A DNA stretch of 64,000 nucleotides from Corbicula japonica (taxonomy: Eukaryota; Mollusca; Bivalvia; Venerida; Cyrenidae): positions 6,236,467 to 6,300,466 of the forward strand of contig JAZAYU010000034.1 in assembly GCA_038501625.1 (NCBI GenBank). Direction: 5' to 3'. Made by a program: the position numbers and the translations under genes. Shown here piece by piece: positions 43,989-56,915 of this stretch (position 1 is its first letter; every line of letters begins with the position of its first letter). Below the pieces are notes generated by a model. That model ran no database searches and was not told the DNA's origin. It saw only the letters and a list, made by a program, of their open reading frames with translations.

Positions 43989-45173
43989 TTATTTCAGATC
44001 GTAGACGATTTTCGTGTTCATTCCCATCGGATGTAAAGTACCAAGTTTATGGATCCAGTATGTTTCTTTGCATAGTCTGTCCATCTCTCCGTGTACCACA
44101 TCAAAAGGAATGAACGAAAAATCGTCCAACGAATGCTGATTCGTGTTAAAATGTGTAGCAACATTGGTCGAATAATACGGATTTATGCTAAAATTATTAA
44201 TATCAAAACGATGACTGTTCATGCGTTTCGATACTTGCTGATTGGTTTGACCAACATATTGCATATTACATTTTTTACAGTTAATAAGATAAATTACATC
44301 GTTAGATGTACAGTCTGTAGAGGACCTCAGTTTAAAAGTCTGAGAGGTATTAAAACTGTCAAAATGGTCATTTTCAATAATGTGTTTACAATGTGAGCAA
44401 CGGCGTCTGTTACATTTTGTTGAAAAATGATTTTTATCATGGTGTTCTGATTTAAATTGTGCATGAATTAAAAAATCTTTTAAATTTCTCTGTCGTTTGT
44501 ATGCAACAACTGGTTTACAAGAGTGGATGTATTTCATACTATCTTTTTTAGAAAGTTTTAACAAATGCCAATATTTATTGATAACTGAACAAATGTTCGG
44601 CAGTGAAGGATTATATTCAACAACAAAAGGTATAAGTACATCGTCACAGGATATCTTCGCACTTTGAAGCGCATCATCTTGACTTAACAAAGACACACGA
44701 GAAATAGCACTATCAATTATTTCAACAGGATAATGTCGTTCACTAAACAAACTTCGCAGTTCATTTACTGAACGATCAAAAACTTCATTATCAGAAATTA
44801 TTCTTCGATATCTTTTAGCTTGACTAAAAGGTATGCCCATCTTACATGACTTAGGATGCGATGAGGAGTATTCAACGTATTGATGTATGTTAGTACTTTT
44901 CACAAACACAGACGTGTTAATATTTAAATTTTCTCCTTTAAATACATGTACATCTAAAAAGGATACATCTGTTACAGAGATGTTACTTGAAAACTTGATA
45001 GATTCGTGAAAATTATTAATATCTTTAAGAAATAATTGAAGATCCTCTAAAGAATGGTCCCAGATCATAAAAATATCATCCAAAAATCTAAGCCATAAAC
45101 TCGGTCGTTTAGTTCTACTGTTTAGAAAGTCTTCTTCAAATTTTCCCATAAATAGAGTATCTATAACATGCAC
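43989..45173 (-). CDS. Penelope-like element protein: partial reverse transcriptase plus GIY-YIG endonuclease
   Basis: The 394-codon frame starts inside the reverse-transcriptase domain: FLDDIFMIW at about residues 30-38 holds the catalytic DD pair, followed by thumb-like sequence with SFLDVHV. The C-terminal third has a cysteine/histidine cluster (CNRRRCSHCKH) and the GIY-YIG endonuclease start VIYLINCKKCNMQYVGQT, with the downstream Arg in KRMNSHR. RT followed by GIY-YIG is diagnostic of Penelope-like elements. Motifs upstream of the YLDD-type box are missing, so this copy cannot be autonomous. The first Met shown is only the first in frame after the truncation, not a proven start. Confidence 0.88.
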   Translation of the reverse strand: MHVIDTLFMGKFEEDFLNSRTKRPSLWLRFLDDIFMIWDHSLEDLQLFLKDINNFHESIKFSSNISVTDVSFLDVHVFKGENLNINTSVFVKSTNIHQYVEYSSSHPKSCKMGIPFSQAKRYRRIISDNEVFDRSVNELRSLFSERHYPVEIIDSAISRVSLLSQDDALQSAKISCDDVLIPFVVEYNPSLPNICSVINKYWHLLKLSKKDSMKYIHSCKPVVAYKRQRNLKDFLIHAQFKSEHHDKNHFSTKCNRRRCSHCKHIIENDHFDSFNTSQTFKLRSSTDCTSNDVIYLINCKKCNMQYVGQTNQQVSKRMNSHRFDINNFSINPYYSTNVATHFNTNQHSLDDFSFIPFDVVHGEMDRLCKETYWIHKLGTLHPMGMNTKIVYDLK

Positions 45174-46157
45174 ATTTTTTCGTCCCCAGTCAATGCCGAA
45201 TGTCCAGGTGCATGTTATACATCTGAAAAAAAAACATCCAAGGTTTTATTTGGCTCCCAAAGTAGCCCAAAATGACAAATATCATCATGTGAATGTTCAA
45301 CTCTGATTGTGAAACTTGCACAGAAATGTTTTATTAAACAAAATCGCTAAAAATTCTTTTTACATTTAAATAAAAAATTCTAATAAAACAGCGTTCGTAA
45401 ATAACTATTAAAATATTTTAATATATTTTTTTTGAAAAATCTAGATTCAGCTGAAATCTAAATTAAATTTATTTTTACATCAAAACTATTGGTAAATAAC
45501 TTAGGGTTATGTTGTGACATAAGTGTGCAACATGCATGGGCTATTATTGAACTCATAAATAACTGTTAGCATTTTTGTCTCATGTTTGTAAAAGGTATTG
45601 TTATCCTATAAAAATCTGTGATTTGTTAGTAACAAATTGTGATTGGTTTGTAAGGTATTCAGTTATGTCGGTTCACTGTTCATATTTATTAAAATAATTT
45701 ACCCTTTGATAAACAAAAATAATAAATACACTACTGAGACAAAATTCCACGAGAGCTGTCAGAGGAGACAGCATGCTCGACTATTCAAATCATTTGAAAC
45801 AAATGCAATTTGAAGATTAAAACAATAACAACTATGGCCATACATTCATGTGCAATCAGGAAAAATATTAACAAGTGAATGGTAAGGGAGAAATTCATTT
45901 CAAATAACAGAAATAATTCCTTAATGTACCATAAATATTAAACTGAATAGGGGAATAACTATGAAATATTTATGAATTTGTTAGAAAACTTGTTAGTAAT
46001 TTTTTATTAGAGACATTTACTTTTAGTCAAATATCAATCACTTCAGTAATGTTACAGAAAAAGAACTGAAATGAAAATATAATGGAAGTTTGAAGTTGAT
46101 ACCTTAAGTATTTGCAAAGTTATCGATGAAGTGCACTTAAGTGAAAATATAAGTGAA

Positions 46158-48046
46158 ACTAGAAATGTGTCCATAGGACACGGATGTCCCCGCTATGCAT
46201 CGTTTTCAGACACTCAAGTGCAATGATGGGAATAATAGCATTTCAAAGACAGTGATGTTCGAGTAATTATAAGAATATGCATAAACTTAAGTTGGTGGTA
46301 ATGCAATGCAATGTCATGGTGAACATTTGTGCCAAGTTATTTTGAAAACCCTCCATTCAAAACAAAGTTATAGCCCGGACAAGAAAATTCTATTTTTTAG
46401 TAACAGTGACCTTGACCTTGGACCTACAGGCATGGACATGGTACACAACTCACCACCTTGTCATGGTGAACATTTTTGCCAAGTCATTTTGAAATTACTC
46501 TATTCCTAACGTAGTTACAACCCTGACAAGAAAATTCTATTTTAGTAACAGTGACCTAGACCTTGGACCTACAGGCATGGGCATGGTATGGGACACACCA
46601 CCTTGTCACGATGAATATTTGTGTCAAGTTATTTTGAAATCACTCTATTCCTAACGAAGTAACAGCCCGGACAAGAGAATTCTATTTTTAGTAACAGTGA
46701 CCTTGACCTACAGGCAAGGTCATGGTACGCGATACACTGCCCTGTCATGGTGAACATTTGTGTTTAGTTATTTTGAAATCCCTCCATTTATAATGAAGTT
46801 ACAGCCCGGACAAAAAAATTCTATTCTTAGTAACAGTGACCTTGACCTTGGACCTTCAGGCTTGGGTATTGTGCGGACACACTGCCTTGTCATAGTGAAC
46901 ATTTGTGCAAAGTTATTTTGAAATCCCTCCATTCATAACAAAGTAACAGCCCAGACAAGAGAATTCTATTTTTAGTGACCTTGACCTTTGACCTACAGGC
47001 ATGAGCATGGTACGCGATACACCGCCTTGTCATGGTGAACATTTGTGCCAAGTTATTCTGAAATCTCTCCATTCATAACAAAGTAACAGCCCGGAGAAGA
47101 AAATTCTATTTTTAGTAACAGTGACCTTGCCGGAGAAGAAAATTCTATTTTTAGTAACAGTGACTATGACCTTCGACCTACAGGCTTGGGCATGTACGTG
47201 ACACACCGTCTTGATATGGTGAACAATTATACCAAGTTTTTTAAAAATCCAAAAAGAAATAACAAAGTTACAGAGCGGACACGATTTTGCAAGAAAATTC
47301 TATTTTTAGTAACAGTGACCTTGACCTTGGACCTACAGGCATGGGTATTGTACGCGACACACCATCTTTTCATGGTGAACATTTGTGCCAAGTTATTTTG
47401 CAATCCCTCCATTCATAACGAAGTTAAGGGCCAAGTGTATATTTTGCGTAACACAAAATGAAAGTGAAAAGGGGCATAATTTGAAAAAAATTGGAAGCAG
47501 GGTTATGGGTCTTGTTGGTTATGATGTAGATTTTGATGGTGAAAATATATTTCAAGTTTCAAGGCAATATCTCAAGTAGTTTTTAAGTTATGGGCAAAAT
47601 GCATATTTTGCTTAACACAAAATATAAGAAAATAGGGGCATAACTTGAAATATATTGACAGCAGAGTTGTGGGTCTTGTTGGTAATGATGTAGAATTTGA
47701 TGGTGAATATATATTCCAAGTTTCAAGTTGATATCTCAAGTAGTTTATAAGTAATGGACCAAAGTGCATTTTATCCTTAACGCAAAATTTAAGTGAAAAA
47801 GGGGCATAACTTGAAAAATATATGTAGCAGAGTTATGGGTGTTGTTGGTAATGATGTATAATTTGATGGTGAACATATGTTCCAAGTTTCAAGTTGATAT
47901 CATAAGTAGTTTTCAAGTTATGGACCAGTAGTTTTCAAGTTATGGACCAAAGTGCATATTTTGTTTAACGGACGCCGATGGGGACGCCGACGCCGACACC
48001 GGAGCGAGTAGGATAGCTCCCCTATTCTTTGAATAGTCAAGCTAAA
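46158..48046. repeat. Composite element with two successive tandem arrays
   Basis: The left end has palindrome GTGTCCATAGGACAC. The first array (about 46290-47440) holds about eight units of 140-150 bp with 'cagtgaccttgaccttgg', 'acctacaggcatggg' and 'catggtgaacatttgtgcc'. The second (about 47420-47960) holds three to four units of about 163 bp with 'aaggggcataacttga' and 'ttccaagtttcaagttg'. The right end has 'acgccgacgccgacacc' and a TATTC-ttt-GAATA hairpin before AAGCTAAAA. 45186-46157 before it has no assignable feature. Confidence 0.7.
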
Positions 48047-48049
48047 AAA

Positions 48050-50527
48050 CAATGCCCAACAAGATCTGATAGAGCAGTCTGCTGTCTACCTTAACTGAAG
48101 TTAACTTTAAGTTAACTTTTCTTGGGTTCGTTTTTACCATTTAATTTCAAAGATAAAACTACCATCTAAAATACAATGTTTTAGTGTTAAAAGTTCATTC
48201 AATTTCTAAAACAATCTAAACTATGTTATAAACTAACAAATATCTTATTCATTTAATTTATGATGTTTACATCAGTGTACAGTGTTGTTTTGCCTGAAGC
48301 TTACGATAACATGATATTGAAAGGAAATGACAGGTTATTGTTACATCTAATGACAATCAACAACTTAAACATCTTAATCCCCTGGGGTGTTTGTCACAAC
48401 ACTTGAGAGAGATGTTAATATGATTTACTGTCTTAATTATGTGACCATAATAATCAGAGTTTATGTAATGCAACATATCTGTAACATATTTAAAATGTGT
48501 TATGATAAGAGAAGTGAAGACTTGTTGTCCTTTATCATGCTGAAAAATTTGATTGTCCCAAAGACAAAGTGCAAAATGTATTTTACCAGGGGTTTTACAT
48601 TTTGAAGGAAGGTAAAAGATTACTGTTTGCACTAATCCAGAATTTGTTTGTCCATCCTTTACATGTATTCATTTTGTGCCAGCAATTAATAGGTGTTCAT
48701 GAAATGAGCCAACATGTATTTAAATTGGTATATATAAATAAATTTGTGCGAGTTAAGTGTAAACCTATTTATGCAATGATGATTGTTAGTTCTTAAATAT
48801 AGTTATTAAATTAATTTCTCAGAAATCTGCACTATACTCACTTTTAAAAGAACAATGTAATTGTAATTAATTTTAATTAGAAAATCTACATGAGGGAACA
48901 TAATCAAATTAAATTAATTTCACAAATGAAACGGGACAGGGATAAATGACATTTAACTGAAGGTGTTTTTTTTTAAATGAATTATAACTTATACATTTTA
49001 AGTACCTGTAATTGACTCTATCCCTGGCACTGACCAAAATATCTGAATGAATGAACATTAATTTTAAAATTATGATTGATAAAAGAAACATTCAGCTAAT
49101 TTTATGTTATTTACTATCATGTTTAACTAAGTAGTGAATACTGTAGTGCATATTTAGCAGTCCACAAGTTTTCAAACATTAATTACGCTTCGCAAATTAC
49201 TGCTATAAATGTTCTGCATATTTGACCATCAACAAGAATGTATCACATGCTTATCAGAACAGACTAAAATTATCTCCCTTGTATCAACAGCTGTTTCGAT
49301 TAAATCAATAAGTTGTGCAACGCGTTCATAAGAGTTTTACGCTGTAAAGGAACAAAAATGCATTGTTTTTAGCATACCTAATTGCATGGGACTAGGCAAG
49401 CTCAGTGAGTTGGATATTTTGACTTGCAATTCTGCAGACAGGCTTCTCGTGATTCGATAAAACTAGCTAACCGTGAGAAAGGCGACAGGCTTGACACCAC
49501 TATTGCGTATGGCTGGTTGACATTGCAATAAATAGTCCTGTTCTTAAATTTTAAGCTGCAAATGACAGGGCAATGTTTTATTACAATGGTAAATTTTACA
49601 AGGCACAGAATCATTTGACACGTTTACATTTGTGTTATGACTTAAGTTAAGAAGCTTTGTTAACACTTGTTTTATAAAAAGCCCTACTTGTATTCTGATA
49701 GCTAGGTGACTTTGAGGTTAGGGTCTATATATAAATCTTTTTCAGACAAATGTTAAAAATAGAAATTTCTAGTGGCTGTATTTTCTGAATGTGACTTTTC
49801 CTGATACACTGTCATATATAAATTAAGTTGTGTTTTTTTTATAATATAAGCTCTATTCTGATCGATATATGGCACAGAGGTTTGGGGTTATGAATCTATT
49901 TCAGCTTTAGTTCATAATGTATATGTAAAAATAGTCTAAATGTGTAGAGGCTGTATTTTCTAAATGTAGCTGTTCTTGAAAAAAAACTGTCTTGTAAGGA
50001 TTGCAGTGTATCGAATTATGGATGCCTCGTTATAGTTCTCATAATGACGACAAAATAAGCAATTGACTAAAAGGTAGATGTTTATTGTTTACCGTTCTAA
50101 AAAGACAGATGTGCTTGGTTCATTTGATTAAAACGATCGTTAAGTTGTCTTTTTCTATAATTGTTTGTGCTATGTTATCTTGGCAAATATTTATTTTTGT
50201 CCACATGAACATTAAAAGGACGCATTTTGGGTGTTTCGCTATTGTATAGTATAAATCTGACATTTTCAAAAAGAACAAAATCACCTATTTCTGCCTATCA
50301 ACTCGTTTGCCTTATAAATATTCAAATTCAGCAAACACCCAGTATTTCTCTTTCTCGGTGATAATTTTACGTCATGGATGGGTTTTCGTAGCATAATACC
50401 GATCACTAATGTTGCTATGAGTTCTATTGGCCCCATTCCCTATTTATTTAATTAAAATCAGAGTCGTATCCATTGTTACAGCTAAAATGTTATAGTCTTC
50501 TTTTGCAAAATTTCTAAGTATCCCAGC
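48050..50527. other. Non-coding interval without supported features
   Basis: AT-rich DNA. No open frame above about 95 codons, no splice-bounded exon and no recognisable repeat family apart from short A/T runs. 'ccaactgaagttaac'-like TTAAC repeats near 48095-48120 are minor. Confidence 0.4.
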
Positions 50528-50678
50528 TGGGCAGAAGGTTATAAAACTGAGCATGGAAACCGGTCTCAAATCTCAAGCATCTGATTGGCTGAAATGGCGA
50601 CCAGTCGCCATTTCAGCCAATCGGATGCTTGAGATTTGAGACTGGTTTCCATGCTCAGTTTTATAACCTTGGGCACAG
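50528..50678. mobile_element. P2-family palindromic MITE, best-preserved copy
   Basis: Ends 'gaaggttataaaactgagc' and 'gctcagttttataaccttg'; the arms match nearly perfectly through 'atggcgaccagtcgccat', the palindromic centre. About 150 bp. Its quality makes it a suitable reference copy for the family. Confidence 0.85.
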
Positions 50679-50905
50679 TTTTAAAACGTCGTGATCTTGC
50701 TGATTTAGAGACTGTGTTACAGGACTTGTCGTAGAGTACCTACCACTTGTCAGCTTACGCTTGTTATCTGAGTTTGCATAGTAATTGAAACAGCATTGTC
50801 TTTAGGTGGGTCGGTTGGAGATAATGTACCAAGGCAATTAACTTATATACATATAATACATGTATTGTTTTGAGAACGGGGAAAAGTGTTAGGGTGGTTG
50901 AACTA

Positions 50906-51030
50906 GGCGGCGTGGGCAGTAATAAGCATTTCCATTACTGCCCATGAACAGGCTCAATCAAATCGAGCCTGCAATATTTTCATATTTGTCGTGTTCGAAG
51001 CTATTCAAAGTTCCCTTTTCATCTATTTCT
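50906..51030. repeat. Dispersed repeat D1, copy 1
   Basis: Contains a 'gggcagtaat'/'attactgccc' hairpin, then 'gaacaggctcaatcaaat', 'tcatatttgtcgtgttcga' and 'ttcccttttcatctat'. Related copies are at 52166-52300 and, partial, at 55660-55722. Confidence 0.6.
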
Positions 51031-51646
51031 TTAAACACCACGCGGCAAGTATTCTGCTACCATCTGTTTTTAAAGCGGTAACACCGCGTGTTTTTTTTTT
51101 CGTTGTTATTTATGTGTATTGTCTAGTTTTCGAAACTGGAAGAGATATAAATCTTGGCTTTATGTAACATATCTCTTCTTTTTTGTTGGAGACTGTATTC
51201 TCTATTTGTTGCTCATCTGATATGCCTATGGATGTAGCTTTTAATCTTATTCGGATAGGTAATAATTATATATGCTTTCCAATACACACAATGCACTTCA
51301 GTACAAAACTTCATATTATATATATAAATATCAATTCTTTTGTGTAAGAAGAAAAGTATTAACTGTGCTATCAATATTACCGTCAACCTGTCATTGAATG
51401 GAACGTATGCCGAAGCGTCAATGTCAGACAAACTATCATTAGTCTTGAGAATGACCTACATACATGACCTTCTATTTCAAAAGTTCCTTTTAACCCAAAA
51501 AACCATATCTTATCATTTAGAACACAATCTGTTCCTGTTAAACACTAACAAACTATATTTAAACCATCAACAAAGTCAAGCTTGATAAAGTAATGAAACA
51601 AAAAACTAAACCTTATCTTGTCAACAAATCTTGAAGGATGTAAGTC

Positions 51647-54079
51647 ATGGCTCCAAAGATAGGATATATAACCGTGCTATCCGCGCTTCTAACGTTAGCC
51701 ACAGGGTTGTTTATATTTGACAGCCAGTGTGATGTTGATGTGCCGCCGGCTGAAATTGGGTAGGTCAAATAATTTAGAATAATCGATACATTTATTTTGT
51801 TTAAATATGATGCATTTGTTGAAAAAGAGAAACGCTTGCAGATTGGAGTTTACAGATTACTAGATAGCATCGGTATCTGAATGCTTATTCGTGCTTAGTA
51901 AGTTGCCTATGGTCATGCTCATTAAAACTTTAAGCCTGCAAGTAAAAAAAGCTTTAACTTTATTTGTCAATTCAACTATCTATTTTCCCCCTTTTCGTTG
52001 TTGTGAATACCGTCTTAAAATACTATAAGTTAATGATCTTCCATTATTTATAGTTTCTGCATAAATTTCCTTCCTTCAATTGGTGCTGTTATCAGTTACG
52101 CCATTTGAAGGGCATTGAGCACGATATTTTATTTTTGTTAAAATATTCAGTTGCGCACAACCCGGGGTTAGATGGCGTGGACAGTCATATGCATACATTT
52201 TCATTACTGCTCAAGAACAGGCTCACATCAAACCGAGTTTGCAATATTTTGATATTTGTCGTGTTCGATGGCTTTCAAAGTTCCCTTTCCATTTATTTTA
52301 TAAGAAAAAAGGAAGCTAATCCCGATGTGAATAATGCCTAATAACTCATAAATACAAAGATAATTGCTGACACTAAACAGTTCCCTTTCTGAGCATTTTG
52401 GAGGCATCATGGTTAGTATGACCTGAAAGAGACTAGTCTCAATAATGCAACTGCAAGCACAGACCCATTATCATACTGATTTTTTACAGATGCCTGTATA
52501 TATAGAAAAGCCCTAGTTGGGCTAAAAAGAGACATGCTCAGTAAATGACTCTCAAAATGATAGCAACATGTTTGGCTTCGCAATATAAGAAAATAGACCC
52601 TGATTATAAGATGGCATATGTTAAACACTTTTGAAGTTCACACAGAAGTGAAAAAACAGTGAACTAGTTTCAAAGTGTCACATCTCTGATAATTTGTACA
52701 CGACCTATTTTTTTTAAATGTACAGTGTAAACACTTAGATTTAAAACCTCTTATCAGATGGTACTAGCTATGATTGCCAGACCTTTGAAATATGTTTTGT
52801 TTACTAAATTGTATATAGGGTGAGACTATACAAAGGTCTTAACAAAATTGTCCGGTTCTAGCTCTACCCTCTTACCACCATCACTCTGACACGATGATCA
52901 AATATATTTAAAAAAAACAACCACGACAACAAAATTTATATATTTTCTATATGTTTAAAGTTTCAAAGAGCAGTCATAATCTTTACAGGATGCAATCGGA
53001 ATAAACTTATGCTCTTTAAAATAGCAATTTGTGTGTGTATATATATATTATATTTCTGGGTTTTCTGCGTGTGGCGGTTCCTAATATGCATATTTCACCT
53101 TTTTTCAGAGATCCAGATGTAAGGGTGTTTACGGTACCCCCTTATTGTACGACCGGAACATTCAGATGGGCATACCCTCGTAGGGCCGTGAAGTTGGTCA
53201 TACCCAACAACTCAACAATGAGGATGTCCGTGTGTATCCGAAATGGGATACTAGGAAACATATTCACAGTCCGTGATGTAACACATACCATAGGGATGCC
53301 CATGGTTATTGGGGGTACGTTAGTGATTACTCAGTATAAGAAAATTGAGTGAATCCCATTGCGACAATATTTTAAGTTACCAATTTGCAGTGTTTTGTAC
53401 CAACATAAACCACATCCTATGTTATCCGTGAGAAGCCGTACAGTAAAAAACGTTCTTATTCTTTTCAGTGTGCTTTCGCTATTAAAATGAAAATATACAA
53501 GTATTTAATATTACCCGGTACAACTAGTACATTAATGAAACAGACTATTATTTTTATTAACTATTTTCAATGTCATGTACGGTATGCTTAAGCGCTCCAA
53601 AACGCCGCAGTAAATTGTAACTAATAAAATCCGTAACAGTTCTGACATTTTGCTCTGTTTACCTGTATTTTACATAAACAGTTGAACCTGCCTTAGCAGC
53701 CGCCTGCAATCAGCAACCACATGTCTTAAACGGCCAGTTCGAATATGTACTAAACTGACATTTTTATCTAACTTTTACCTGTCTTAAGCAGCCACCTGTG
53801 TTTGACTTGAAAAGGTCTAATTCAGCGACCTTTCAGATTGGCCAATGTTAAGTGCAGGTGGTGTAATCTTATGACTTATCAAATTAATTCATAACTAGTT
53901 ACATGAATAATTAATTGGCTTTATCAGATTTGAACAACAACAACAACAACTTACAATGTTCTGTTTCAGATAAAGAGAGCTGCACTTTAAAGTACCACGA
54001 AGCCATTACGCTGAGGATCGACGCCCCGGATACGCTCTACTATGTGGCATCCATTCTATATCATGTCTATTTCGAATGA
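51647..54079 (+). CDS. Small secreted protein of unknown family (3 exons, 142 residues)
   Basis: Exons 51647-51759, 53109-53314 and 53970-54079 join with matching phases (2, then 1) to a 142-residue protein ending at TGA 54077-54079. Residues 1-26 form a signal peptide (IGYITVLSALLTLATGLFIF core). The mature chain of about 116 residues has four cysteines (QCD, YCT, VCI, SCT), one NST sequon, and alternating hydrophobic strands (VKLVIPNNS, TLYYVASILYHVYF), suggesting a compact beta fold with two disulfides. I do not recognise the family. Donors are GTAGGT and GTACGT; acceptors tttcag. The ATG is the only one before the signal sequence in frame. Confidence 0.72.
52166..52300. repeat. Dispersed repeat D1, copy 2 (in an intron)
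   Basis: 'gaacaggctcacatcaaacc', 'gcaatattttgatatttgtc' and 'ttccctttccatttatttt' match D1 at 50906. It lies in intron 1 of the secreted-protein gene. No other feature is evident in that intron. Confidence 0.6.
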
Positions 54080-54126
54080 CACACTTTTCTATAGTTCACA
54101 TGATTGACAATGTAATCGTATGAGAA

Positions 54127-54132
54127 AATAAA
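54127..54132 (+). promoter_or_regulatory. Polyadenylation signal of the 142-residue secreted protein gene
   Basis: AATAAA lies 48 bases after the stop codon, in line with a very short 3' UTR. Confidence 0.6.
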
Positions 54133-54139
54133 ATATGGT

Positions 54140-55935
54140 CTTTATAAATATCTTGCTGTACGAATTACGAGACTGTTTTTTCATTCAATATGCTGTGTGA
54201 ACTCTTTTCATGTATTTAAAAAGTAGGCCATGATTCTCATTTTCAGAACTTTCCTCGTTCCGCAGTTTTCGAAATAAATGAAATTCGTGTATCAATACTG
54301 CTACCTATATCTATAAATTTGTCAGCATCTCATTGGCGTCGAGGCATCAGAAACACCAGCATCACAAATTCTACAATGTATTAATTAAAATAATGATCAT
54401 CCAACTAAAATTGGAGCAGACTGATGTTCGTCAACTGCTTTATTAATTGTACGAGTCGTCGACTCTCTCATTTGGGACAAGGTAAGTTCGAAAGCCAGTT
54501 TGTAAGAACTTTGAATTCTTACAGTCTTCCTACACTTTAAAATAATAGAAGATAACCATCAAAGCCTGCATACACGTTCATGAATAAGTTTATTGGGAGT
54601 CCCATGGAGTTTATGTCCTCCGTTATAGAAATACACTTTCCTTTCATTTGCCTATTAAACGTTAGTATTAGTAAGCTATGTCGTAGTTTTTACGCCATAT
54701 GACCTAATATTAAAGTGATAATATGTGTAACGTTTTGTCTATTGTGGTCTTTTCTTTTTCCTTTGGTGGTATAAGCTTATAAAATAGCTTTTGACACCAT
54801 TTGACCTAGTTTAAAAGACCAACATGTTGGTTAACAAAATCTGATAACATGATAATACAGATAATGATAATTTGATGAAAGATGCGGCATTTACATCGGT
54901 AACAATATTATTAGGCCTTATGTTCTAGTTTTTAAGCCTGGATAAACCAGTTTCAAACATGGTCTAGACAACATCTTCATTATGAGCAATATACGAGGTG
55001 GTAACTGGATTTAACATAAATTTGGCGTCGAATGTGCAACAAGTATCCTTTGATTTGACCTTATTTCAAACTTGACTTTTGATATACCAAACATTTAAAC
55101 AATCTGACGAAATTCATTAGTTGAATGTACCTTTAACAGTACATGGAACATCCTGTCCGCTCAATCTGAGAAGTGGCTTGTCAGCAAAGCTTATCGTTGC
55201 TCACATAATTAGTCAGTGCAATTACAAAGCAATAAAATCAGCCACATATTTCAACTGACCACATGTGGCTAGGATCTCTCTTCTTGTAACAGATCTTACA
55301 TGTTCAGCAAATTCATGCATCAATGAAGTTAACTTGTAGAGAAAGGTGTTTACTGTGATTTCTTCTGTGGTTCTCCTTTTGAAACATAATATAATTTTTG
55401 TCAAATATACAGACCGTGAGACGCGAGTTCTTCACAGAAGCCACGTTTTCGAAAAATACCCTTAATTACTTAAAGGATGTAGAGAAATATGCTTTTTTCA
55501 AATGGAGATGTTTCGTGTTCCGAGTGATTGTAGTTGCATATTGTGATACAAATTGCCCGCTTAATAGCTGAAAATGACCAAACTTGGAACTAGAGCTTAG
55601 TTAAGCCTATATGGCTCTACTGACATACTTGCCAGAAAAGGACCCCTAAACATATATCTGATGCAACAAGTTCATATTTGTCCTGTTTGATGGCTTTAAA
55701 AGTTACTTTTTCATCTATTCAAAGGATGTAATAGGACACTTATTGAATGTATACGGCCACTTTTTACAGCCATTACATGGCATAAACGATGCTTCTGCAA
55801 TACTGAAAAAGATTAAAAGGGAAAGAAAAGAATATATATACCATTATGATTTAAGTACAGATCCGTGTTACATTGAATCAGTAAATTATGGTTACAATGG
55901 AATCATTTTCATGATGTGCAATGGACCATGTACTG
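54140..55935. other. Non-coding interval with a partial D1 repeat
   Basis: AT-rich; the only repeat I recognise is a D1 fragment at about 55660-55722 ('tcatatttgtcctgtttgat', 'tttttcatctattc'). No supported gene or RNA. Confidence 0.4.
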
Positions 55936-56165
55936 AACCCTTTCCTCCATAGACACGTATCGATTGTGTGGGCAAACTAGATCCAGATCAGCCGGCACAT
56001 CTGTGCTGTCTGATCAGGATCTGCACATTTGCTTTTTCATTTGTCAGGTTATTTCTGACCAAATTGTGACCAGTGCAGATCCTGATCAGATGGCATGGAT
56101 GTGCCAGCTGATCTGGATCTACACTGGTTGCACATGCTTATGATATATATGGAGTCAAGGGTTAA
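55936..56165. mobile_element. P1-family palindromic MITE
   Basis: 'aaccctttcctccatagac' at the left and 'atatggagtcaagggttaa' at the right, both hairpins intact ('agatccagatcagccggcac'; 'ccagctgatctggatctac'). About 230 bp. 56166-56915 beyond it shows nothing assignable. Confidence 0.78.
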
Positions 56166-56915
56166 CCTGCCTTTTAAAATGTCAATAGCTTAATTTTACA
56201 TTACAAGTGTCGTAAACATGATAAGCCAATATTAAATAAGGAAAGAGTATGAAGAATGCTTGCAAGTTGCCCAGAAAGTGACAATTTGGTAGTTTATTTA
56301 TAACCCGTGGCACTGGTGCGGAAGAGGCCGATTTAACAGTTTGTGGAGGTATAAAATAGAATCATTGACAGACCACAACACAAAACTTACTAAAAATGCA
56401 CAAATCATATTCCTCTTCATATACTCTAAACGATTCTTTTTATCTTTAATTCCAACAGTTTGGTGGGAAAGCACAAACATAATGAATCAGTATTTCAGTC
56501 GTTTATTGGCATGATTGAAAGTTTCGACACATATTGCAAAAATGACAAAAATATCCACCAGCTCAACTTCAATTATAAATGCATATATTACTTTTTTCAG
56601 ACAGCTGTATTGCACAACTCTTTCAATAAATAAACACCTGTGTTCCACACTTGATGCCTGCACAAAAACCTATAAATATTTAAAATAAAAATAAATGTTC
56701 ACATACTCTGACACAATGTCATAACATATAATGAAGAAGCTCTTTGATTGGGAAGAATAATAAAGAGCTCTAGATTTTAAAATAAAAATTACATTAGGTC
56801 TGACAACTACCATGATATGATTAGAGAGATCTCAATATAAGCTCATTAGGTGTCTTATTGCAGGAGAGATTTTTCCAACTTTGGCAGTAAAGCAGCGCAG
56901 TCTTGACGCGCAATA

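Larger units (their letters stand above)
43660..45185 (-). mobile_element. Penelope-like retroelement, 5' truncated
   Basis: The span includes the ORF at 43989-45173 and its 3' region with a hammerhead-like fold. The left part contains a direct repeat 'taatatttttattcc' (about 43674 and 43690). No reverse-transcriptase fingers or N terminus are found right of 45185, so the copy lost its 5' part. The - strand orientation matches the neighbouring hammerhead insertion. Confidence 0.75.

Noticed and set aside
51340..51585. 81-codon + strand frame with several N-glycosylation-like triplets just before the secreted-protein gene
   Set aside because: No signal peptide or splice signal, and the residues do not resemble the neighbouring protein; probably chance.
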